From Exophiala sp. HKRS030 (taxonomy: Eukaryota > Ascomycota > Eurotiomycetes > Chaetothyriales > Herpotrichiellaceae): a stretch of 64,000 bases of DNA. The notes beneath the pieces were generated by a model, which was given only the letters and a program-made list of their open reading frames with translations, ran no database searches and had not been told where the DNA came from. The stretch spans positions 5,828,001-5,892,000 of the forward strand of contig JAHWDD010000002.1 in NCBI GenBank assembly GCA_023897205.1, in the 5' to 3' direction. Each line of letters starts with the position of its first letter. Within the stretch, counting starts at the first letter, position 1. Of the stretch, positions 56,687-64,000 are shown piece after piece. The position numbers were made by a program, and so were the translations under genes.

Positions 56687-57697
56687 ATGATTTGCTCCTC
56701 GATCATGACACACTCGGAGCACAAAGTCCTGCGGTTGTTTATTTCGCAACAGAGAGCGTTCTTCCGTCAACGCTTGCAATCTCAACGTCGCCATGCAAGC
56801 TCGTCTTCCACGAAGACAAATCCAAAATCTGCTGACGATCCAGCATTTGTTTCTATAGCTGATGCGCCTGCCCGAATTATCTCAACCAAGAGGAAAAATA
56901 CCAAACTCGGCGTTGTGATCCTCGGCATCATACCATTTACCGCATTCTGTCTGGGATCATGGCAGGTTCAGAGGTTGGACTGGAAGACCAAATTAGTTGC
57001 GAAGTTCGAGGACCGCCTTGTTCGACCACCTTTGCCATTACCGCCACGATTAGACCCTGATGCTATCGGCGACTTTGATTACAGACGAGTTTACGCTACG
57101 GGAAAATTATTACACGACAAGGAGATGCTGATAGGGCCAAGGACACAAGATGGACAGGACGGGTATCTGGTTATAACTCCCTTGGAGCGCGAAGGAATGA
57201 GCACTATCCTCATCAACCGCGGGTGGATAAGCAAGGAAAAGAAATTTCAGAGAGACAGGGATCCATCCTCGTTACCTCGTGGAGAAGTGACTGTCTCTGG
57301 TTTGTTGAGGGAGCCGTGGAAGAAGAACTATTTCACGCCAGATAACAGACCTGAAGATGGAAAGTTTTATTTCCCCGATGTCTACCAGATGGCGCAACTG
57401 TCCGGGTCAGAACCGGTTTGGATCGAAGAAACCATGAAACCAAATCTACTGGTCTCGTACGACCGAGAGTCAAAGGGGATTCCAATCGGGAGGGCAGCCG
57501 AGGTCAATCTACGAAACAACCATCTCCAATATATTGTCACTTGGTACGTGATCCCATCATCTCAGAGTCATGCTTCATATCTCATTGATCTCGTTAGGTA
57601 CTCATTATCTGCCGCCACAACTCTTATGATGTGGATGGTCCTCAGACGAAAACCGTCAGACATCACCCGACGCGTACGACAAAGCGCAAATTGGTGA
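56687..57697 (+). CDS. SHY1: Shy1/SURF1, cytochrome c oxidase assembly factor
   Basis: Inner-membrane protein needed to assemble complex IV, probably at haem a insertion into Cox1. The Arg-rich, hydroxylated N-terminus (RAFFRQRLQSQRRHASSSS) is a mitochondrial presequence. The first membrane helix is LGVVILGIIPFTAFCLGSWQ, directly followed by VQRLDWK. Family blocks are YRRVYATGKLLHDKEMLIGP, LINRGWI and NLRNNHLQYIVTWY. The last helix is LSAATTLMMWMVL. An intron at 57544-57597 (GTACGT...TTAG) lies inside the TWY motif. Splicing is required by the family alignment as I recall it. Its 54 nt contain no stop and keep frame. The start is uncertain: ATGs at 56687 and 56705 are in frame, and an upstream exon cannot be excluded. 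About 318 residues after splicing. Confidence 0.9.
   Translation: MICSSIMTHSEHKVLRLFISQQRAFFRQRLQSQRRHASSSSTKTNPKSADDPAFVSIADAPARIISTKRKNTKLGVVILGIIPFTAFCLGSWQVQRLDWKTKLVAKFEDRLVRPPLPLPPRLDPDAIGDFDYRRVYATGKLLHDKEMLIGPRTQDGQDGYLVITPLEREGMSTILINRGWISKEKKFQRDRDPSSLPRGEVTVSGLLREPWKKNYFTPDNRPEDGKFYFPDVYQMAQLSGSEPVWIEETMKPNLLVSYDRESKGIPIGRAAEVNLRNNHLQYIVTWYVIPSSQSHASYLIDLVRYSLSAATTLMMWMVLRRKPSDITRRVRQSANW
57544..57597 (+). other. Stopless 54 nt intron in SHY1
   Basis: Multiple of three, no in-frame stop. If retained it adds 18 residues between ...IVTW and YSLSAATT. Confidence 0.85.
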
Positions 57698-57728
57698 CCC
57701 CAGGTCGATTATCGAGAAGCCCCGAGTA

Positions 57729-59263
57729 TCACAACTCGTCAGGCAAATCCAACTCCTTGAGAGATTCTTTCGGCAAAAGCTCTTTTGCCGCTTTACGGAG
57801 CTCGCCTTGGCCCTTAAGGACTCTCTGCCGCCTCATCAACATTAACATATCGCTTGTGTCCACCCGTTTTGCTCTTCGGGCATGGTCCGAATATGCTGCC
57901 AAGTCTTCACCGACTTGCTCGAAGAACCATTCTGTTGCTTGTTCAAGTGCCTTGACATGCTCACGACCAAGCTTGGGTCGTCGGTTGCCCAGTCGGTCTT
58001 GTGCTTCAATGGCAACTCTTTTGATTAAGCTCGAAGGGAGAGAAGGGACCACCTGGCCATGTTGAGTCATCTTGAGTTTCTTGCGCCGACCTACCGAGGC
58101 TTTAGCAGGTTGAGGCAGCAATTGACCTGTCTGATTTGGGCCGAGTTGAGGATCTGATAGCCGACCCAGGTCCTCATCGCCAACGTCATCACGCAGCGAC
58201 TCCAACGTTGAGCCTGCCGATAATATCTTCGACGTGGCCTCTGCATTCAGGTGAGATACCGCCACCTCATCATCAGGAATGTGTAGTTGGAAACTCTCAT
58301 CCAGAGGCGGGATGTTGACCGAACTTTCGTCGTGTAATAGTAGAGTTGGGGAATGATGCAAATCCCTCAATTGTTCTGTCTCTTCTCCAAGAAGTAACGG
58401 CGGCGCAGCCTCATCCACGTCGAGACCGACATGATCATCAAAGATAGATTGAGTCTTCTCTTTGATTGGACGTCGTTGGAGGTCTGAATCACGCCGAATC
58501 TCAAGCTCTGATCCGAAATCACTCATCCTAATACTTCCAAAACTGTAGCGTGATAACCTTCCTGTTGGCTCTTCACTGACAGCTCTCCTCCCCATTTCAC
58601 TTAGAATGGTTGGATCGTCGTCAAGCCCCTCGTCGCCGTCGCCACCAAAAGCACCAGACCGAGGAAAAGATGAACGCGATCTCCGGCGTCCATCTGCAAA
58701 ATCAATAGACTTGAAGGTCATTGTCGGCCCATCATCATCGTCGTCCAACAGCACAGAAGGTGTCGGCGGGACGAGGATCTCGCTGTCATCTTCGTTTGCA
58801 TCATCATAGCCGTAAGCCTTTCCGGCTGACATTCCGTCCACATCCCCCTCCAAACTGTCGTCGATATCCAACGTCAGCCTCGGCCTCTTCAACCCAACCC
58901 CTCCATCTTCATCCGCATCATCCCCAGCATCCCAGTCCCGTGTATCTGGTCGCTGGTTCTCCTTCCCATCTGCCCACGCACTGCTTCTTCTCTTTTCTGC
59001 CCCGACCCTGTCTTCGGCGTAGCTACCAGCTTCTGCGTCCCTTTCGCCGTAAGTCTCGCAAAACGTCTGAGGATCCCCCGCGCAGAGTCCGGTCGCACAG
59101 CGGTGTCGCTGTACCCCCGTGTGCGCCGGATGTACGTGGAGCGAGAGCGGGCGCCACTGCGCTCTTGCAAGGCGCGAATCGCGTGTGGTGTTGATGGTGC
59201 ATATCGGGTCGGGGTTTGGGAGGAGTTGATCACTTCGCCGAGTGGGCGTTTGCGGCTGGACAT
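57729..59263 (-). CDS. CENP-T-like inner kinetochore histone-fold protein, with one frameshift
   Basis: ATG at 59263 begins MSSRKRPLGEVINSSQTPTR. The region with TPHAIRALQERSGARSRSTY is the conserved N-terminal motif of fungal CENP-T/Cnn1. The frame is lost at the G run (C run on + at 59000-59003). The protein reads KTGSG before it and AEKRRSSAWADGKENQRP after, in the next frame. The centre is long, acidic and disordered. The C-terminus is the histone fold: LPSSLIKRVAIEAQDRLGN, VKALEQATEWFFEQVGEDLA and KRVDTSDMLMLMRRQRVL. It pairs with CENP-W in the CCAN and links centromeric DNA to the outer kinetochore. With the base restored, about 511 residues. It is convergent with SHY1; only 31 bp separate the stop codons. 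The N-terminal and C-terminal features together make the call firm. Confidence 0.85.
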
Positions 59264-59632
59264 TTTTTCTGGGGTGGGGTTTGCGATATCTGGAAATATA
59301 GATATTATTGAGACGGACTTGTTCAGACTGCTTGGTTCGCATGGGATATAGGCGGTGTTGATCCAGACGCGTGGGAGTCAGGATAACTGGTGACTGGATG
59401 CGCCAAGAGCGCGTCGAGGTGACGCCTGATCACGTGATGATACGGTGGAGTAAATGTGCATTCGAAATCTTTCGGCCGTGGAGTGGATGGACAATTGTCT
59501 ACTCGCGATCCTTCTCATTGTGTACATCCCATGAACTTGGAGACTACTGTCATCGCAATGCAGAAGATAAAACAGGTTTTGAATAATGTGATGATACCCC
59601 TTCCTTGTATGGATTTTCTCCTTTTTATTCTA
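59264..59632. other. Short intergenic stretch
   Basis: Promoter side of CENP-T and 3' flank of the methyltransferase. Contains a TCACGTGA palindrome at about 59430-59437. Confidence 0.5.
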
Positions 59633-60642
59633 TTATGGCCTGCGACCGATGAACGTAGGCATGATATATGTCCAGACTTGTCCAGCCCCAATATTGGTGG
59701 ACAATTCATTCTCGGCCTCACTGATTTCCTTCCCCTCCTGCTCAGTCACACCGCGTGCTCGGACTCCATCCATGGCCTCCACAAGGGTCCACCAAACCAG
59801 GTCCGTCTCTTGTTTCATGATGTGGCGCCGCAGCGGAGCATCGTGTCGACCAGGATTGACCAGTCCTTCATCAACCATATATGTCGGTAAGTCTGCGAAC
59901 CAACCGCTCGCGGAGTACACCTTGGTGTGGTGCTCAAGGAGCTGTCCGAGCCTGGACATTCCCGGCAACACAGTGAAAGATTTGTCTACCTGGCTGTACA
60001 TGTGTGGCATGGGTTCCTGCCATTGCAACCATCCTCCAGGTCCTGTTTTGCTATTGGTTTAGAAAGCAGAAATCTTCACGATTTATTGGACATGTCCAGA
60101 TGGAAGACTCACTAAGCAACTTGATCAGATTTCGGAGCAAGTAATGCTTGTCCTTGCCAATAGCAGCGCCAGTAAGGAGGCGAACGTGAACAACATCGAA
60201 CCGGTTGCAATACTGCTCCGGGGAGGTGTAAAGACGTTCCAAAGACCAAAACTCACGTTTTCTGGCCACGTCCAATCTGAAGGGTAATTTGCCGGTGAAA
60301 TATCCAGGCCTGTGACTTTGGCTGCTGGGAACTGTTGAGCAACCTCAAGCGCAAAAATGCTAAAGTTGTTAACTGGGATAGAACTCAAAGTAAGTAGAAT
60401 TCCCATACCCATTTCCGGTGGCTACATCAGCAATCTCTACATCGGCCTTGGCCTGAATTGATGCCGCTATATCTGGGTGTAAGTGCCATCCGTTCCTCTT
60501 GACGCAGATGAGATGTTGTGTGGTCAGTCTGATTAAAGTCAACAATCTTGACCGACGAATGGAGTGGGTGTCCATACCGATTAGAAGAGAGGAGATTTCT
60601 CGGAAGGATGTAAGTGTCATCAGTCGCTGCTGCGGTCGCCAT
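59633..60642 (-). CDS. SAM-dependent methyltransferase (class I), with one frameshift
   Basis: Exons are 60578..60642, 60409..60528, 60113..60359 and 59633..60042, with introns of 49, 49 and 70 nt. The start MATAAATDDTYILPRNLLSS runs through splice 1 into LTTQHLICVKRNGWHLHP, the usual opening of a large fungal family. SAM motif I is VEIADVATGNG, followed after splice 2 by IFALEVAQQ. The acidic strand is VTGLDIS. Then SFGLWNVF, FDVVHVRLLTG and PGGWLQWQEPMPHMY follow. A missing base in the C run (G run on + at 60220-60223) is required between NVFTPP and EQYCNRF. An alternative 44 nt intron, GTGAGT...GAGCAG, would also keep frame. It would delete the conserved SFGLWNVF segment, so I prefer the indel. 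About 280 residues. Substrate unknown; many relatives sit in secondary-metabolite clusters, but no cluster is seen here. Confidence 0.75.
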
Positions 60643-61942
60643 GATGAAGTGTTATCACCTTTTTTGAGTGGGAAGGCATGATAGGCGACACACGAAGTGG
60701 TACTTGCTCTTATATTCAATCGGTCAACGGCCATCGAGAGACTAGGAGCCATCTGAAGCTTCTCGAAACCATGCAGTTACCAGGTCAGGGAAGGCAATGG
60801 ATATTACGTCACAGCATGTCGAGAATTGAAGCCCGCGTCTCAAAGCGATGCCTCTCGTTCACTTACCGTGTTTGAGTGGGTTGCGGAACGAAGTTGATGA
60901 GCAGACACACGGCTACAGCGGCCGAAATGCGATGAGGATCTCGGACTTTCAGCGAAAGCTTACAGATGGTCTTTGGTAGTGAAGGATGAGTTGATGGAGT
61001 TGTGCCACAAAAGGTAAGAGCAAGAGGTAAGCAGTTCTTCGTAGAGAGTGCTCGAATCCCTGTGATTAAGAGGGCATACTCAGCTCTCGCGATAGTGGCG
61101 ATTGGTGGCGGAGAAGTTGGTCCTGAGTCCAGACAACAGTAACATGAGCAGGTCCCTTTTGCTGAATCTTACATGTTGACATCATATTCATGACCATAAC
61201 AGCAAAGCCTCCGTGTTCAATTGTATAAAAGAAGAGAGGTAGAAGTTAGCTTCCAAATTGAAAACCAGTTATTGCGTGCCCAACCTTTAAGGGACTGCGT
61301 TGAAGACGACGGCGAGGAGGTTTCCGAACCAGAGGCGTTGATGAAATGCGTGAGAGGATGTCGACTTCAAATACTGCGGTTGAATGTTTGCGCAAAGAAA
61401 TTGCTTGGAGATTACTATACGGGATAGGTAATCTTATATGGTGAGTGTAGCCTTACCCTGGTCGCTAGGTCGGTGCGTCGAGAGACCGCCAGATGCTACG
61501 CAGATGTCCGACGTACGGGATCAACATCTTTTGGACCCGAAAGAATAAGCATGATGACATCCAAGTGGTGCTGCTTTAAGAGTTGAGGATGCACATTGAG
61601 GTCGCCTTGGTCGCTATATCTCATTGTGTCAACAGATATTTTATGGTGAAGGGGTTGAATGCTGTGATGTGAGTCCAGCGGTTGAGGGCCGGGGCTGGCC
61701 ACTCGCTGAGTTTCTGAACCCCAGGCGGCATAAATCCGGGCTGGGCAAAGATCAAGTTTTGTTATCCCTTATCCACACACCTAGCCAGGTCACACCAGGT
61801 ATTGATGACTTTTCTGTGACGGGCATCGTTGGTCTAATTCCGACACGCATCCTTCAAGCTCACTCCATGTGGTTCTGCTAAGGTTGTGAAAGTCATCAAA
61901 CCTCGATGGATCAGACAGGCGGTCCGCCTGATCTCTAACAAC
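60643..61942. other. Intergenic, methyltransferase to HTD2-like gene
   Basis: No gene supported. The divergent upstream region of both genes. Confidence 0.5.
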
Positions 61943-63151
61943 ATGCCACCTACAAGCAATGGAAGCTTCACGGCACATTGTTCGAAAGTATCACGACATC
62001 TCTGGCCAACGCACAGACGATGCTACATTACTCCAGCTTTACAAGCAGGGCATTCCATGAAAATTTCACAAGCTTCCAAAAATGGAAAGTCAGGTCTCAG
62101 AGCTGCAACGACCGAGTCAGCACCCAAGTTTCAGCCAATACAGATCTCTCGAGTCTCCGGTACATGGCAAACATCACATGTTGACGCGTTGCGCAATATC
62201 TTAGTCCCCCACCTAGGGCCTAGTCCTTTCAGTACACTCCCAGCAGGAAGCCAAATTGTATCACACAATGAAGTCGTGCCAGAGTCAGAATTGGATGAAG
62301 ATGGTGCAGAGATCAAGTATGCACCAGGTCCGCAATGGAAATTTCGAGTCTGGGCTGGAGCTAGCAGTGATTACCTGTCGCCGACGACTGATGCAGATGG
62401 AAGGTCGAATGTCATTGAAGCCATTGAGACGATCGATGAGATCCGCTATACTGGTGACCCCAACGACGACGACTGCAAGGCATTCGTAACGATTGGCAAG
62501 GTCTACAGAATCGCTGGGACTGAGACTGAATATAAGGACTCAAGCCCTCACAAAACCGACGTCCCATCGATAACTCTTATCAAAGAATCCAAGCGACTGT
62601 GCTTCATGAAGCAAATTCCAGACAGTTTGAAAAGCGACAAAGCGGTAAAATCATTGCGGCCACCTCTCCACGACGAATCGACACACCTTGTTACGATGAC
62701 GCCCACCCCAACACTCCTGTTCCGCTTTAGTGGTCTCACCGACAACGCGCACAAAATTCACTATGACCCTGAGTTCACCAAACAGATCTACGGGGTTCCA
62801 AAACTCATCGTCCACGGACCGCTGACCGGAGTATTGATGCAAGAAGTCCTCAAGAAAGTACTGCTCAGCGGGTCAAAGGGGCTCGGCGACTCGAACTCGG
62901 TGGTACCTCAATGGGTACATCGGTTCGAGTACAGAAATATAGCACCACTCTGGGTCGACGAAGAGATTACCATCGGATGTAGACCGCTGCCGCGTGGGAA
63001 TACCTCTTCAGGAGCCGAGGATGTGGACAAGCCAGCCTATCCACTTTCGTGGGAAACTTGGATTGAGTCTACAAAAGACGGAGTCACCAGCCTTGCTGTC
63101 AAGGGAAAGGCACTTGTAGGACCCTATCCCAATGGGCACAGACCTAAATAG
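61943..63151 (+). CDS. Mitochondrial 3-hydroxyacyl-thioester dehydratase, HTD2-like
   Basis: Hot-dog-fold hydratase of mitochondrial type II fatty acid synthesis, dehydrating 3-hydroxyacyl-ACP; the pathway supplies lipoic acid precursors. ATG at 61943 begins MPPTSNGSFTAHCSKVSRHL. The first 45 residues are basic and hydroxylated (THRRCYITPALQAGHS), as in a mitochondrial presequence. The family region is FRFSGLTDNAHKIHYDPEF near residue 260, holding the catalytic Asp/His, then GVPKLIVHGPLTGVLM. RFEYRNIAPLWVDEEITIG follows. About 402 residues, longer than the minimal fold because of an N-terminal partner domain with WKFRVWAGASSDY. One exon. The upstream frame starts only from GTG. Yeast HTD2 (RMD12) is the nearest assignment by memory; the exact name is less sure than the fold. 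Confidence 0.82.
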   Translation: MPPTSNGSFTAHCSKVSRHLWPTHRRCYITPALQAGHSMKISQASKNGKSGLRAATTESAPKFQPIQISRVSGTWQTSHVDALRNILVPHLGPSPFSTLPAGSQIVSHNEVVPESELDEDGAEIKYAPGPQWKFRVWAGASSDYLSPTTDADGRSNVIEAIETIDEIRYTGDPNDDDCKAFVTIGKVYRIAGTETEYKDSSPHKTDVPSITLIKESKRLCFMKQIPDSLKSDKAVKSLRPPLHDESTHLVTMTPTPTLLFRFSGLTDNAHKIHYDPEFTKQIYGVPKLIVHGPLTGVLMQEVLKKVLLSGSKGLGDSNSVVPQWVHRFEYRNIAPLWVDEEITIGCRPLPRGNTSSGAEDVDKPAYPLSWETWIESTKDGVTSLAVKGKALVGPYPNGHRPK

Positions 63152-63820
63152 GGAAATGCAAATGCGAGCCACATATACAACGTAAAGGGGTATCCATGTG
63201 ACAAGCTTCCAAGAGTGGACTCCTAACCATGCAACATATCTTTGGAAACCTGGGGATGGACAATTAAAGACCGCAGATCAAGTCAGCGAAGCGAGTCTCG
63301 GAGCCATATTATCGGGACTTCCACTTCCGGTTGTGGTGTTTCTTCGTTCTTTATCCTACAGATCGAGACACCAAAATCGCCGTCTTCCGACGGTGATGCC
63401 AGTGGATTAAATCGGCAGCCACCGAGTTCAAGACGCATCTCAAGAGCATGCTGTATCGGGGTGTTGTGCGAAGGCATTTTTCATCCAACCAGGTGCTGTC
63501 CAGCTGTTGGACGGATGCCAAGCCTGTGGTTGAGTACTCCGTACATAGATATAAATTCATGAGGCTTCCTAACATAGAGCTAACAAGCAACCAGTCAATT
63601 TTGCTCGATTGAGATTTGCACCACAGTAGAGGTTCAGGTTTCAGGTTTTCATGGTTTCACAGTTCATGAGGTCCTCACAGGAGGATTTTCCAGGTCGATT
63701 CGATTGCACAAGTCAGGTTCGTTGGGGTTGGGGTTGTTGTAGTGTAGATAAATCCAGGCCGAGGCTCGCAACGAACAAGGCTGAAGCTAACCAAATCTCG
63801 AACCACGTCAACATCACATC
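63152..63820. other. Intergenic
   Basis: No gene seen; 3' flank of the HTD2-like gene and upstream region of a possible gene at 63821. Confidence 0.5.
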
Positions 63821-63847
63821 ATGGCTGTGACTTCCCAACCCACCCTT
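63821..63847 (+). CDS. Possible first exon of a gene leaving the window
   Basis: ATG in a good context (CACATCATGG) begins MAVTSQPTL and meets GTACGT, a plausible donor, at 63848. The rest would lie beyond base 64000 or in a later exon not resolved here. Weak evidence. Confidence 0.35.
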
Positions 63848-64000
63848 GTACGTACACGACCTGACACACCACCCTCATCTTGCCTGCGACCCAATCTGTG
63901 CAGCATATCGCATACCAGCAAGTCGTCATGGACTGAAACTCTCTGTGTGTTAGAACACGGCCGCCATAGATCGGCATACCTCTTCCTCTCTTCTCTCCAT

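Noticed and set aside
61040..61070. B-box-like GTGCTCGAATCCC suggesting a tRNA
   Set aside because: No matching A box or cloverleaf stems could be built around it.

Overview
The window is nuclear DNA of a filamentous ascomycete (Pezizomycotina). Most genes are single-copy eukaryotic housekeeping genes. They carry short introns, about 50-165 nt, with GTRNGT donors and YAG acceptors. Several families are typical of filamentous ascomycetes: Kei1, Zn2Cys6 regulators with a fungal-specific middle domain, GH76 mannanases and DUF726/Mil1. Gene style would fit Eurotiomycetes or Chaetothyriales, but order and genus cannot be fixed from sequence alone. Coordinates of spliced genes below were read from splice signals, frame continuity and recall of family sequences; no alignment was run.

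Layout. 1-20.4 kb is mostly housekeeping: the 3' half of CDC48, KEI1 (sphingolipid synthesis), ERG8 (mevalonate pathway), a prenylated ubiquitin-fold protein, UMP1 (proteasome assembly), a uridine kinase, a family 2 glycosyltransferase and a DUF726 hydrolase-like protein. 20.4-24.5 kb is gene-poor and holds the small CMC2 gene and a CTAG-rich, non-coding, possibly transposon-derived stretch. PWP1 and a frameshifted pyridine-nucleotide disulphide oxidoreductase follow (24.5-29.3 kb). 29.3-36.5 kb is almost empty apart from one small Cys-rich gene.

36.5-44.7 kb is a coherent L-rhamnose catabolism cluster: a Zn2Cys6 regulator (RhaR/TRC1-like), L-rhamnonate dehydratase (LRA3), L-rhamnose 1-dehydrogenase (LRA1) and L-rhamnono-lactonase (LRA2). 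The last enzyme of the route, the LRA4 aldolase, is not in the window. Between LRA3 and LRA1 sits a spliced gene that joins a membrane-anchor exon to a piece of a Ty1/copia polyprotein containing the DTG protease motif.

45-53.3 kb holds a conserved fungal gene of unknown role and three cell-surface genes: a small Kex2-site, GPI-type protein, a large Ser/Thr-rich secreted protein and a membrane-anchored GH76 (Dfg5/Dcw1-type) enzyme. 54.5-63.2 kb returns to housekeeping: a UBX protein (a likely Cdc48 partner), SHY1/SURF1, CENP-T, a SAM methyltransferase and an HTD2-like mitochondrial dehydratase. The first exon of one more gene may start at 63821.

A recurring oddity crosses the second half. 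Seven genes each lose frame once, always by one missing base and always at a run of three to five C or G. A shared technical cause (homopolymer undercalling in the assembly) is the most economical explanation, so these genes should not be called dead without re-sequencing.
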